Shown here one piece after another: positions 1-10,400 of a stretch of DNA of 50,676 bases. The translations under genes and the position numbers were made by a program. Where the stretch lies: the NCBI GenBank assembly GCA_002863085.1, contig PKDT01000068.1, positions 1 through 50,676 of the forward strand, written 5' to 3'. Each line of letters starts with the position of its first letter. Position 1 is the stretch's first letter. This stretch comes from Flavobacteriales bacterium. GTDB lineage: Bacteria > Bacteroidota > Bacteroidia > Flavobacteriales > TMED113. Below the pieces are notes generated by a model, which did no database searches, was not told the DNA's origin, and saw nothing but the letters and a program-made list of their open reading frames with translations.

Positions 1-1715
1 TTATTTCCATTTCTATCAATTAAGTAAATAGAATCCCGTGTGTTAAACATCCATTGGTATTTATTATTGTTGAAAGCATCGATTTGGTTAACATCTCCTA
101 TTATTGAGTTTCCAATTTTTCTAGTCCAAATTTCTCGCCCTTTGCTGTCAATTAGATATAATATGTTTTCGATGTCTTGTGTTAGAATCTCAAAATCTTG
201 AGTATAATGATTAGTTACAATTTGTGGCTTGTAGTTTGTTTCATTTTTTAAATTATATATCCATTTAGTTTTACTTGAATTTGAAATAGTGTTGCTTAAA
301 AAAATTAGCGAATTAAAAAAATAATTGTTATCTGAAATATTTTTGGATACTGCAGAGTTAAAAATATTGCTGAAAGAATTATTTTTGTTTGCGATTTGAA
401 AATAACTTGTGGCGTGAGATTTCTTTCCAAGTTCATTATTTATTTTTTCCAGAACCCTACTTTTTGCAATAGTTTGGTTAGAAACGAAGTTGTTGATTAT
501 TGACTTAATTTCAGACTCAGTTTTAGAAAGAACAATACAGTCATTTATTATTGTGTAGTATGCCTTGTCCCAATTTTTGATCATATACATGAACCAAATG
601 TTTTTGTTAAATTTTTTAATGTCTAACATCGATATATTGAATCCGGAAATTTTAGATTCACTGTTTATATTTATATTTTTTTTAAAATTTTTATGACAAA
701 ATGATTTGTTTTGGGGGTCGAATAACAAAAGGTCATGATTAATGACTTCATTGTTTGATTTTGCTATTATTATTTCTTTAGGATCCCAGTCAGATTGATT
801 GATTTGTACAAAGTTTGTATATGGACCATCAGTTATTATGTTCAACACTTCATTTATGTCATTATCATTATTAATTTGATAATGATTAAATTCCTTTACA
901 TGCCTGGGCAGTATCTTGATCGAAATGGATTCTCTAGCGTCACTATATTTTGAGTCATTAAGATATTTCACGTCACCTCTGTCAGAAACCCCATTTAGGA
1001 TAAGGAAATCTCTTTCAAGTTCAACATCAAAGCAAGACCATCCATCTTTGTTAAGTACTATATTTTTTTTAAATGTAATTTCTTCAATTAAGCTTGATTT
1101 TATTAATACGTTTACATCACCGTACTTTGGTAGGTTTTTGTCTAATTTTTGGATTACATTATGTTCAAAAATATTTTGATTTGATTTAATTTGTCTGAGA
1201 CCCTTTTCAATTGGAATATTTGAAAAACTCAACAAAAAAATATTGTTTACTACAGAAAAATAAATACCATCTTTTTCACTTAATTCTAATTGAAAAATTT
1301 TTTCTCCTTCATAACTATTTACCTTAAATTTTTCTTGGATTTTGTTTCCCAGTTTCTCAAATATTTCTTCTTTTTTTGTTGTATTTAGAGACGAAATAAT
1401 TAATGTTTCAACTGACTTATTTCCATTTAATTTCATGCATAGAAATAGTTCTTTTTTTTCTAAATCACTATCAAAAATTTTTTTCTCAGAAATATAATTT
1501 AATAATTCGAACGATTTTTCAAAGTTCTCCTGCTCAAAAAGTTTTTTCCACCAATCAATATTTTGAATCTTTTTATCAAAATTACTCCAAGAATTAATTT
1601 TAATGATTACGTCTGAGCTACTTGGAATAGCGTTATTTGTATTGATTAGTTTGATATCATTATTATTACAACTAATCAAAAATATTAGCATTACAATAAT
1701 CTTTTCTATTCTCAT
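1..1715 (-). CDS. Large lipoprotein with beta-propeller-like C-terminal part, truncated by left edge
   Basis: This gene is missing from the ORF track because its stop lies beyond the left edge; I read the frame through and found no in-frame stop for about 571 codons. It starts with a short hydrophobic signal ending in LIFLISC, a lipobox with Cys16 as the probable lipidation site, so it should be an outer-envelope lipoprotein. The N-terminal half is Lys/Asn/Glu-rich with no motif I recognise. The visible C-terminal part carries blade-like repeats (LYLIDSKGREIWTRKI, then SIYLIDRNG) that resemble PQQ/WD-type beta-propeller strands. Its ATG overlaps the rnhB stop codon (ATGA), so it is probably co-transcribed with the glycosyltransferase and rnhB genes. 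No function can be named. The lipoprotein call is fairly safe; the propeller call is an inference from repeat texture. Confidence 0.75.
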   Translation of the reverse strand, partial: MRIEKIIVMLIFLISCNNNDIKLINTNNAIPSSSDVIIKINSWSNFDKKIQNIDWWKKLFEQENFEKSFELLNYISEKKIFDSDLEKKELFLCMKLNGNKSVETLIISSLNTTKKEEIFEKLGNKIQEKFKVNSYEGEKIFQLELSEKDGIYFSVVNNIFLLSFSNIPIEKGLRQIKSNQNIFEHNVIQKLDKNLPKYGDVNVLIKSSLIEEITFKKNIVLNKDGWSCFDVELERDFLILNGVSDRGDVKYLNDSKYSDARESISIKILPRHVKEFNHYQINNDNDINEVLNIITDGPYTNFVQINQSDWDPKEIIIAKSNNEVINHDLLLFDPQNKSFCHKNFKKNININSESKISGFNISMLDIKKFNKNIWFMYMIKNWDKAYYTIINDCIVLSKTESEIKSIINNFVSNQTIAKSRVLEKINNELGKKSHATSYFQIANKNNSFSNIFNSAVSKNISDNNYFFNSLIFLSNTISNSSKTKWIYNLKNETNYKPQIVTNHYTQDFEILTQDIENILYLIDSKGREIWTRKIGNSIIGDVNQIDAFNNNKYQWMFNTRDSIYLIDRNGN

Positions 1716-2323
1716 ACCCAAAGATTTAGTTGATTGTTCATTTTGAAACTTTTTCTGTGGAATTTCGAAACCCCAAAATTTATTATCGTCTTTCGATGTT
1801 GTCTGGTTGGATAACCTTTATTACATTTCCAATTATATTGCGGTAATTTTTTATCTAGATTAATCATTATGTTATCTCTGTAAAATTTTGCTAAAATTGA
1901 GGCTGCTGCAATTGAAAAAAATTTAGAATCTCCTGAGATAATACAGCTGTGTTTAACTTTCTTGTATTGTTTGAATTTATTTCCGTCAATAATAAGTTCA
2001 AAATTTTTAAAATTATTTATTTTTTTTTCTAAAACAGCAATTGCCTTATGCATTGCCAGAATTGATGAGTTTAAAATATTCAACTTATCAATCTCATTAT
2101 TTTCAACAATACCAATTCCCCACAAATTTTCCGCAGAGGTTATTTTCTTGAATAATTCTGACCTTTTAACTGACGATAGTTTTTTTGAATCATTAATGTC
2201 TTTTGTTTCAAAATCCTTGTTTAGGATTACTGCTGCAGCAACTACAGGACCAGCCAATGCACCTCTGCCAGATTCGTCACATCCGCAGACTAAAAAATTT
2301 GATTTATATTTTTTAATACCCAT
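1712..2323 (-). CDS. rnhB: Ribonuclease HII
   Basis: RNase HII removes misincorporated ribonucleotides and RNA from RNA-DNA hybrids in the cytoplasm. At 203 residues it has normal family length. The signature DESGRG is at residues 16-21, giving the first two acidic catalytic residues (Asp16, Glu17). The other two are Asp113 in LIIDGN and Asp132 in GDSKFFSIAAASILAK, the usual D-E-D-D metal-binding set. The gene overlaps the upstream glycosyltransferase gene by 11 bases and the downstream lipoprotein gene by 4 bases, so translation is probably coupled across the three. Nothing in the protein is unusual. Confidence 0.96.
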   Translation of the reverse strand: MGIKKYKSNFLVCGCDESGRGALAGPVVAAAVILNKDFETKDINDSKKLSSVKRSELFKKITSAENLWGIGIVENNEIDKLNILNSSILAMHKAIAVLEKKINNFKNFELIIDGNKFKQYKKVKHSCIISGDSKFFSIAAASILAKFYRDNIMINLDKKLPQYNWKCNKGYPTRQHRKTIINFGVSKFHRKSFKMNNQLNLWV

Positions 2324-3440
2324 TTTTTTTTGCTTTCAACAAAATTTCAAAAATTTGCTCCGCACTTTTATACCAGTCAAATCTTTTTAAATTTAATATT
2401 CCTTTTGCAATCATTTCAGAATTTGAACTACTATCAATTTTTAACATTGCATTTGTGATTTCATTATGACAATTAGGATTAACTAAGATTGATGCATTTC
2501 CTGACACTTCGGGCATAGCGGAAGTATTAGAGCAAATTACGGGAGTCTCACATTTCATAGCTTCTAAGATAGGTAGTCCAAAACCTTCAAAAAATGAAAC
2601 AAAACAAAGTGCTTTCGCTGAGGCTAAAATATTAATCATTTCATTGTCACTTACTCTACCTAAAAACTTTACATGATTTTTAGATTCTAATTTTTTAAAT
2701 ACTTTTTCAGTTTCATGGTCCCACCATTTTTTTTTACCAATTATTAGTAATTTATTTTGACCACCATTAGTTCTGTAACCATCAAAAGCCAGTAGTAAAT
2801 TTTTTAAATTTTTTCTCTTGTGCAAACTGCCTACAAATAAAAAAAAATTTTTTCCAGACGAATATCTTTCTCTAGTTTTTGATTTTAATTTGTCATTTGC
2901 AGGTTTAAATTTTTCAGAGACACTGTTATATACAACTGAAATTTTCTTTTCATTTATACTGTATTTTTTAATGATATCAATTTTTGAAAAATTTGAGACA
3001 GTTGTTATGTGAGTTGAAATCCGTGCAAATTTCTGAAAAAAAGTTCTGTAATATAGTGAATGAAGCCAGTTTAAATCATCTGGTCTATGTTCAAAATTTA
3101 TATCATGGATTGTTACGACTGTTGGTAGTCCATTTAGTCTGGTGCTTGTAAATCCGTCAGGTGAATAAAAAACATCAGGATTGATTTTTTTTAAAAGCAA
3201 AGGTAATTTGAACTGAAACCAAATGAACCACAATATTGGATGTCTTGTTGGAGGACTAAGTACATGTCCATGTACATTTTTTGAAAAAATATATTTTTTT
3301 GAAAAATTTCTGTCAAATATTAGGTGAAATTCGGCTTTTGGATTTTGTTTTACAATCCTTTTGATAATTTCGTATGAAAATCTTCCAATTCCGTCTAAAT
3401 TGTCTTTCAATAATAATCTGGTATTTATTGCAACTTTCAC
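2313..3440 (-). CDS. Glycosyltransferase, family 4 (GT-B fold)
   Basis: This 375-residue protein has the two-domain GT-B layout. The N-terminal acceptor domain opens with MKVAINTRLLL and GIGRFSYEI, typical of WbpZ/mannosyltransferase-like GT4 enzymes. The C-terminal nucleotide-sugar domain carries FVGSLHKRKNLKNLL near residue 200 and the EGFGLPILEAMKCETPVI motif, which holds the conserved E-x7-E of GT4 enzymes, near residue 290. It has no membrane segments and should act at the cytoplasmic face of the inner membrane, adding a sugar (often mannose) to a lipid-linked glycan; the exact sugar is unknown. It is divergent from the flippase gene at 3528 with an 87-base shared promoter region, so it probably serves the same surface-polysaccharide pathway. 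Confidence 0.9.
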   Translation of the reverse strand: MKVAINTRLLLKDNLDGIGRFSYEIIKRIVKQNPKAEFHLIFDRNFSKKYIFSKNVHGHVLSPPTRHPILWFIWFQFKLPLLLKKINPDVFYSPDGFTSTRLNGLPTVVTIHDINFEHRPDDLNWLHSLYYRTFFQKFARISTHITTVSNFSKIDIIKKYSINEKKISVVYNSVSEKFKPANDKLKSKTRERYSSGKNFFLFVGSLHKRKNLKNLLLAFDGYRTNGGQNKLLIIGKKKWWDHETEKVFKKLESKNHVKFLGRVSDNEMINILASAKALCFVSFFEGFGLPILEAMKCETPVICSNTSAMPEVSGNASILVNPNCHNEITNAMLKIDSSSNSEMIAKGILNLKRFDWYKSAEQIFEILLKAKKNGY

Positions 3441-3503
3441 AAATACAATTTAATTAATTATTAACATAATTGGATATGATTATTTGATATTTTGAATTAA
3501 CTT

Positions 3504-3522
3504 ATGATTTTTTCAGAATCAT
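3504..3522. repeat. Short inverted repeat upstream of the flippase gene
   Basis: ATGATT and its exact reverse complement AATCAT are separated by 7 bases, ending 5 bases before the flippase ATG and inside the divergent glycosyltransferase/flippase spacer. It could be an operator or a weak leader hairpin. With A/T-only arms apart from one G/C pair each, chance occurrence is quite possible. Confidence 0.3.
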
Positions 3523-3527
3523 TATAA

Positions 3528-4967
3528 ATGAAACAAAAGTTTGTTTGGAATCTTTTTTTGATTGTTATTTTAAACTTGTTAATCAAACCATTCTATATAA
3601 TTGGTATTGATGCTGAAGTAATAAATAGAGTTGGACTTAATGAGTATGGCAATTATTTTGCTCTCATAAATCTCTCTTTTTTATTTAATATTATTTTGGA
3701 TTGTGGAATTATTAATTATAACACAAGGAACATTGCACAACACAACTTTTTATTGGAAAAATATTTTTCAGGTATAATTACCTTGAGACTTCTACTTGTA
3801 ATATTTTATCTGCTAATAACAATTCTTTTGTCTTTATTATTAGGATTTAGATTTTATGATTTGAAGATTTTAGTATTGCTTTCATTCAATCAAATAATTG
3901 TTGCTTTTATTCTTTATCTCAGATCTAACTTTTCTGCACTACATTATTTTGTCACAGACAGTATTGTGTCGATTCTAGACAGACTTCTTTTAATAGTAAT
4001 TTGCTCAATTTTATTATGGGGAGGATTGACTAATTCAATATTCAAAATTGAGTGGTTTGTATTTTCTCAAACAGTTAGTTATTTATTTACTTTATTAATT
4101 TGTATTTTTTTGACTTCCAAAAAAATAAAATATTTAAAGATTAAACTAAGTGTCCCTTTAGCTTTAGTAATATTGAAAAAAAGTTTTCCTTATGCTGCTT
4201 TAATATTAATGATGACAATTTATTACAGATCAGATAGTATTATGTTGGATAGACTAATCGACGACAATTCTCTTCAGGCTGGTATTTATGCGCAAGCATA
4301 TCGCTTTTTTGAAGCATCTAATATGTTAGCTTATTTATTTGCAGCATTATTGTTACCAATATTATCAAAAATGTTAAAAAATAGAAATAAAATAAACGAA
4401 ATAATATACTGTTCATTCAGAATAATTATGGTTTTTGCTATCAGTCTTTCAATTTTTTCAATTTTTTATTCAATTGAAATTATGGATTTGAGGTATGACA
4501 GTAATTTAATTGAGTCTTCAAAAATATTTATTGTATTAATGATTTCTTTCTTGTTTGTTTCCTCAACATATATTTTTGGAACTTTATTAACCGCTAATGG
4601 AGAAATGTATAAATTAAATATGGTAGCATTTTTTGGTGTAATATTAAACATATTTTTAAATTTAATTTTAATTCCTAAATTATTCGCATTTGGTTCGGCA
4701 ATCGCAAGCTTGTTTACCCAATCTGTTACTGGAATAGCTCAATTTATCATTTGTTATCAAATTTTTAATTTTAAAATGAAAAAAATCTTTTATAAAATAT
4801 TTTTGTTTTCTGCAATTTTATTGGTTGTTACATTCATTTTAGATCAATATTTTGATAGCCTAATCACTGTGTTTATTTTATATGGTATTTTTAGTGTTTT
4901 ATTGACTCTTAAATTGAAACTAATAACCCTATCAGACTTTAAATTCATAGTTAACAATAAAGTATGA
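3528..4967 (+). CDS. Polysaccharide/lipid-linked oligosaccharide flippase (Wzx-like, MOP superfamily)
   Basis: This is a 479-residue, strongly hydrophobic protein with roughly 12-14 predicted membrane helices along its whole length. The start QKFVWNLFLIVILNLLIKPFYIIG and the central segment with YRSDSIMLDRL and AGIYAQAYRFFE match the usual layout of Wzx/polysaccharide biosynthesis proteins of the MOP (MATE-related) superfamily. Such proteins flip undecaprenyl-linked repeat units across the inner membrane. It is followed by a chain-length determinant-like gene and an O-antigen polymerase/ligase-like gene on the same strand, which is the expected context. The substrate glycan cannot be told from sequence. 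Confidence 0.88.
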   Translation: MKQKFVWNLFLIVILNLLIKPFYIIGIDAEVINRVGLNEYGNYFALINLSFLFNIILDCGIINYNTRNIAQHNFLLEKYFSGIITLRLLLVIFYLLITILLSLLLGFRFYDLKILVLLSFNQIIVAFILYLRSNFSALHYFVTDSIVSILDRLLLIVICSILLWGGLTNSIFKIEWFVFSQTVSYLFTLLICIFLTSKKIKYLKIKLSVPLALVILKKSFPYAALILMMTIYYRSDSIMLDRLIDDNSLQAGIYAQAYRFFEASNMLAYLFAALLLPILSKMLKNRNKINEIIYCSFRIIMVFAISLSIFSIFYSIEIMDLRYDSNLIESSKIFIVLMISFLFVSSTYIFGTLLTANGEMYKLNMVAFFGVILNIFLNLILIPKLFAFGSAIASLFTQSVTGIAQFIICYQIFNFKMKKIFYKIFLFSAILLVVTFILDQYFDSLITVFILYGIFSVLLTLKLKLITLSDFKFIVNNKV

Positions 4968-5004
4968 CAAAATAAGTTATGTTTGTAGTACCAAAATATT
5001 AAAC

Positions 5005-6021
5005 ATGAAAAATTTTGATTTTAGTTTAACTTCACTGATAACTTTAGTAGTGAAAAAATGGAGAACCATTGTCCTTCTTAACATTATTACTCTTCTTGTT
5101 AGCTCATATGTATCTTTATACTTAATTGAGCCCAAATTTAAATCTTCTGTTGTTATTTTTCCTACTACAACAAGCTCAGTTTCACAAGCTTTATTAATTG
5201 AACACAATCCATACAGAAAGGATGTTTTAGAATTTGGTGAAGAAGAAGCAGTCGAACAATTATTACAAATTTTAAACTCTGATGTAATAAGAGACTCTAT
5301 TGTTAAAATATTTAAATTGTATGAACATTATGGAATTGACATAGATTCTGATTATTCAACCACTAAAGTTTACAAGACTTATAATGACTTAGTAAATTTT
5401 AAAAAAACAAAATTTAATTCAATTGAAATTTCTGTTCTTGATAAAAGCCCTCAAATTGCTGCCGATATGGCAAATGAGTTTTTAATACTAATTGATTCCA
5501 CTCTTAAAAGAATCAGGAAAAATAGAGCTTTTCAGTCATTAGATATATTAGAAAACAGAAAAAACCTTCTCTACAAAAAAAGAAATGAAATTCAAGATTC
5601 ACTAATGTTTTACAGAAACAACGGAATTATCTCTATTACTCCTCAGGTGGAAAGGCTCACCGAACAATATGCAATTGCTCTTTCAGAAAATAATATTTCA
5701 GGTGCTAAAAGAATCAAAAGCGAGTTAAATAATTTTGCAAAATTTGCTGGGCCACATGACATGTTACTACGAAAGAGTTATGTTGTTGAGGAAGAATTAG
5801 CTTTGATTGAATCAGAGTCTGAGAGACTTAGTATTGATGCTACGTATAGTTTAGATAATAAATTCACAATTAACAAGGCATTTCCAGCTGATAAAAAAAC
5901 ATCACCTGTGAGATGGTTAATTGTATTTTGTTCGGTGGTTTCGGTTTCTATTTTTTACATATTTTTAACTTCGTTTCTGTATTTAATTGATGAATTTAAG
6001 CACGAATTTGAACAAGAATAG
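5005..6021 (+). CDS. Chain-length determinant-like (Wzz/GNVR-type) inner-membrane protein
   Basis: This 338-residue protein has one membrane helix near residues 20-40 (WRTIVLLNIITLLVSSYVS), a long hydrophilic and coiled-coil-rich periplasmic middle, and a second helix near residues 305-328. That is the topology of Wzz/polysaccharide co-polymerase proteins, which set the modal length of O-antigen or exopolysaccharide. The start of the periplasmic part (EPKFKSSVVIFPTTTSS) fits the conserved Wzz region. No Walker kinase domain follows, so this is not a BY-kinase fusion. It lies between the flippase and the polymerase/ligase genes and overlaps the latter by 35 bases, suggesting tight translational coupling. 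Confidence 0.85.
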   Translation: MKNFDFSLTSLITLVVKKWRTIVLLNIITLLVSSYVSLYLIEPKFKSSVVIFPTTTSSVSQALLIEHNPYRKDVLEFGEEEAVEQLLQILNSDVIRDSIVKIFKLYEHYGIDIDSDYSTTKVYKTYNDLVNFKKTKFNSIEISVLDKSPQIAADMANEFLILIDSTLKRIRKNRAFQSLDILENRKNLLYKKRNEIQDSLMFYRNNGIISITPQVERLTEQYAIALSENNISGAKRIKSELNNFAKFAGPHDMLLRKSYVVEEELALIESESERLSIDATYSLDNKFTINKAFPADKKTSPVRWLIVFCSVVSVSIFYIFLTSFLYLIDEFKHEFEQE

Positions 6022-7426
6022 GCTCAGCTTTATTGGTTCAATTATTTTTTTATTTTCAATAGTATTTTTTCTGCAAAGTGGAAAAACAATAATTTTAATA
6101 TCTCCGTTAGTATTTATAATAATCTTAATATCTCTGTTGAGAATTGATTATTTATTTTATCTGATTATTTTTCTCACCCCGATTTCCATCTCATCATCAA
6201 ACTTAGGTATCAAGTTAGGTTCGATTGATATGGCATTACCCACTGAGCCACTGTTATTACTATCTACAATACTTACAATATTGTATTTTCTCCAACATTT
6301 AAAACTAATAAAAAGAAATTTAAACAATTCAATTTCTATATCAATTATATTATATCTTTTTTGGATGTTAATTTCATCAATAACGTCTACTATGACTATT
6401 GTCTCTCTTAAGTTTTTTTTGACTAGGCTTTGTTATATTATTACATTTTTTTTTCTTGCTATAGTTGTTTTGAAGAACAAAGAAAGATTTAATTTTTTTA
6501 CTCTTTTGTATTCAATTCCATTTGCTTTAGTAATTGTTTCAACAATTATCAAACATTCAAAATATTTTTTTGACAAACAGTCTGGACATTTCATGATGTG
6601 GCCTTATTTTAATGACCATACATCCTATGGCGCAATGATTGCTTTCTTCATTCCTTTACTTTTTTGTGTTTTTTTAAATTCTCGAAAAGTTCTACTCAAG
6701 ATCACAACATTTTTTCTAGCAATTTTATTTCTAATTGGATTAATATTGTCATTTTCTAGAGCAGCTTGGATTAGCTTAATTTGTGCCACGTTCATAATGT
6801 TTTTTATATGGCTCAAACTCTCAGTAAGGACATTACTTACTATTTTATTTTCATTATTCATAACATTATTTGTATTTCAAAACAATTTAATAACAACATT
6901 ATCAAATAACGATCAAGACAGTTCAGACAACTTGGTTGAACATTTTTCTTCATTATCAAATATTACAACTGATGCATCTAATATGGAAAGAATCAACAGG
7001 TGGAAATGTGCTTTAAAAATGTTCAAAGAAAAACCAATACTAGGTTGGGGACCATCAACATACCAGTTTAACTACGCCCCGTACCAAATTTCTAGCGATA
7101 AAACAATTATAAGTACAAATTACGGGGATGGGGGAAATGCGCATAGTGAATATTTAGGCATATTATCAGAGTCTGGTATCATTGGCTTGTTAACATTGTT
7201 TCTTATACTTATATGTGTTTTTTTCAAAATAATTAAACTATACTATAATTGTTTAGATAATGATATTAAAAGATTGTTATTGGCATTATTTATATCTTTA
7301 TTAAGTTATTTCATACACTCTTTATTTAATAATTTTTTAGATATGGATAAAGCATCTATAGCAGTTTGGGCATCACTAGCAATAATAGTATCAATAGAAC
7401 AAAATTTTAAAAAATACTGTTCTTGA
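5987..7426 (+). CDS. O-antigen polymerase/ligase family membrane protein (Wzy/WaaL-like)
   Basis: This 479-residue polytopic membrane protein has about 10-12 helices and one large periplasmic loop near residues 310-390. The loop contains ERINRWKCALKMFKEKPILGWGPSTY, followed by NAHSEYLGILSESGIIGL. This is the Wzy_C signature shared by O-antigen polymerases and O-antigen ligases, including the conserved His in the HSEYL segment. It either polymerises repeat units or transfers glycan to lipid A core or protein; sequence alone does not separate these roles. It overlaps the Wzz-like gene and is followed 34 bases later by a T9SS cargo gene, so a role in making surface glycan or a T9SS anchor is possible. 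Two adjacent ATG codons (5987 and 5990) could serve as the start. Confidence 0.88.
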   Translation: MMNLSTNLNKNRLSFIGSIIFLFSIVFFLQSGKTIILISPLVFIIILISLLRIDYLFYLIIFLTPISISSSNLGIKLGSIDMALPTEPLLLLSTILTILYFLQHLKLIKRNLNNSISISIILYLFWMLISSITSTMTIVSLKFFLTRLCYIITFFFLAIVVLKNKERFNFFTLLYSIPFALVIVSTIIKHSKYFFDKQSGHFMMWPYFNDHTSYGAMIAFFIPLLFCVFLNSRKVLLKITTFFLAILFLIGLILSFSRAAWISLICATFIMFFIWLKLSVRTLLTILFSLFITLFVFQNNLITTLSNNDQDSSDNLVEHFSSLSNITTDASNMERINRWKCALKMFKEKPILGWGPSTYQFNYAPYQISSDKTIISTNYGDGGNAHSEYLGILSESGIIGLLTLFLILICVFFKIIKLYYNCLDNDIKRLLLALFISLLSYFIHSLFNNFLDMDKASIAVWASLAIIVSIEQNFKKYCS

Positions 7427-7460
7427 TTTTTTTAAATTAATTTACTTATATTTAGTTCTT

Positions 7461-10400
7461 ATGAAAAAAACATTTATATTCTTTTTAATTTTTTCTTATA
7501 CCTTTTCACAAAACAACGGATGTCCTGACATCAGCTCATGCAATTTTGATAATCAAGTAGAGTTTTTACTTGACTTCACAGAACCTTCAAATACAGGAAA
7601 TAGTATGAATATTGGTGTAGTTTCGGCTTTAGAGAACAATCTAGATATAAATGATACAATTGGTGTTTTTTATATTATTAACGACATCTATGAGTGTGCT
7701 GGATTAGTTCAATATAATGGTTCAAATACTGCAATAAATATTTTTGGAGATGATCCACTTACTTCGGCAGTTGACGGCCCTGTTGACGGTGAAAACATTT
7801 ATTTTTTTATTAAAAGAAATATTGGTAATCAGATATCAGTTTTCCAATCTTTTCCTCAAATTGTAAATGCTGAGAACTTTGACGAAGTTATTCCCAGTGA
7901 ATACACCCCAAATTTTTTGGCAGTTTTTTTGCAATTGAATTTAGGTCCAAACGTATATTCTTGTGAATACCCTGTTTTCGGCTTCAATTGTGATGGTAGT
8001 TGTTCGGATTCAGACCTGGACGGTGTGTGTGATCTTAGTGAAATTTTGGGGTGTACAGATCAAATATTTTTAGAATATAATGAATATGCAACCGAAGAAG
8101 ATGGCTCATGTTTGACTCTGATAGTTGAAGGTTGTACTGATGATACTGCATTCAATTTCAATGAAATAGCTAATGTTGACGACGGTTCATGTGTCCCGTT
8201 TATTTTTGGCTGTCAGGACATTTTGGCTTGTAATTTTGATTCTAACTCTAATTCATCTAATCAAGATCTATGTGAATATCCACCACCAGGATATTTTTGC
8301 GATGGTTCCTGCATAGATGACGATGGAGACGAGGTTTGTGATATAATTGATAATTGCTTAGAATATTTTAATCCTGATCAGCTCGACGAGGACAATGATG
8401 GTGTTGGAAATATTGATGGCTATCAAATTAGTGATTGCGATCCTGATGATGATGGAGATGGTGTCTTAGATGTTGATGAGGTTGAAGGATGTACCAACAA
8501 CAATGCTGTGAATTTCAACCAATATGCAACAGAAGAAAATAACAGTTGTAACTATTATGCAAGTGTTGATTTTTCAACTCAAAATGATGGATTATTTTTA
8601 GATGGTTTATCATTTCAAAATGTTAAAGGTGTAACTATTTCATTTAATATTTCTACTGAAGAAATTGAAAACTCGTCTTCAGAGTGGTCGTATCTGGTTG
8701 ATTTAGGTGATATTTCAAGCAGTAGGTACGTTGTGAGGTGGCGAAATGGAGTTAAGGGTATTCAAGCCTTTTATGAAGGAAATGACTTTCTTATAAATTG
8801 TTCTTCTCCTGATAATTGTTACAATTATGAAAATACGAATGCAATATATATGATTCCACCTGAGGGTACAATTTTAGATTTTAGTTCATATGATTGGTAT
8901 ATAGACAACAATGAATGTCAGAGCTTAAAAAATATTACAGTTGTTTTTTGCTCTAATTCAACAAAAATTTACATCGATGGTACAATGGTTCAACAATCAA
9001 GTACCAACTTATATTCTCAGAATCCAATATTTAGTTTAATTGACAATTCAATTTTAAATAAAATTGGCGCCAGTAATGATAATCTTTCAGGAACTTCATG
9101 GAATGGCAAAATTGATGAATTAAGAATTTGGAGTCGTGCACTATCACAAAAAGAAATAAATGTTAGATTGTTTGAAGATATAGACGGTGATGGTCTTGTT
9201 AATAAAATTGACGATGATATTGATGGTGATGGTATTTATATTGGTACAAACTGTGTATCAAGTTGTAATGATGACGATGATGATGATGATAATGATGGTA
9301 TTGATGATTTATTTGATGAAACTCCCTCAGGAGTGTTGGGATTTAAAAATAGTACTTTAAATGTTTCTGAGGAAATTAGTTCCATAAATTCGCTCGGTCA
9401 ACTTGTTGGCTATTGGAATTTCGACTCATTGAATCTAAGAAATAAAGTTAACGGAAGTTTAGCATATTTTAATTCTCAGTCTGAAATTTGGTTTTCTAAT
9501 CAAAATCAGTGTCTTACGACAACAAACAATGACTATTATCCCATGACATGCTTTGATAGTTCAAACAACGATTGCGATGCTTGTACTCCTGCTGAGGGAT
9601 GTATGGACCCATTAGCTGACAATTATGATGCAACAGCAGAAATTGATGATGGTTTATGTGTATATTATGGTTGTATGGATGATGGAAATCATCAATGGTC
9701 TCGAATTCCTGGACTTCCTGCATGTAATTATAATCCGATGGCGAATGTAAATCAGTTTTCTATGCAAGAGTTTCAAAACCCTTGTCAATATCCTGAAGAT
9801 ATTTTTGGTGCTTCCTATTTGGACTGTAATGGACAATGTTTGTACGATTGCGATAATGACGGGGCATGTGACTGGGCAACTATACATTGCTATGATATAA
9901 ATTATAATTTAATTAGTCCAGATTGTCCAGAACAGAGTGATTTAGTTTCTTTTGACAATTGTTTCCCCGGTCCTAACACTGAAAATTACAATATTATAGA
10001 CTTGGTAAATAACCTTTCACAACTTCCTCAACCTGATGGTATTCCAGATTGTATATCGGACTTTAACTATGATTTATATTCTAATCCTCTTCAAACAGAT
10101 TCAGATGGAGATGGTATAGGTAATAATTGCGATAATAACTCTTCTGGGGGTGATGGTAATCAGATCGGATGTACAGACGAAGATGCATGTAATTATGATT
10201 TTTGGGCAGATATTTTATGTGAAGATTGTTGTGAATATTGTTATTTGGGAGATTGTGATAATTATCCTAGTTCTTATGTTAGCGGACCTTATGACTGCTT
10301 AGGTTATTGTGATGACTTTGATGGTGACTCTGTTTGTGATTTACTTGACAATTGTCCATCTATTTCAAATCCAGCTCAAATTAATTCAGATAATGATTCA

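Noticed and set aside
916-1179. Plus-strand ORF of 87 codons (and 1403-1597) in the left-edge region
   Set aside because: Both lie antisense to the continuous minus-strand lipoprotein frame, have low-complexity Phe/Ser-rich translations and no recognisable domain.
1962-2390. 142-codon plus-strand ORF over rnhB
   Set aside because: It is antisense to rnhB, which has all catalytic motifs; the translation is a reverse-frame artefact of A/T-rich sequence.
7422-7454. CTTG-N21-TATATTTA as a promoter for the T9SS cargo gene
   Set aside because: Both boxes carry a mismatch, and the implied start of transcription would fall on the start codon.
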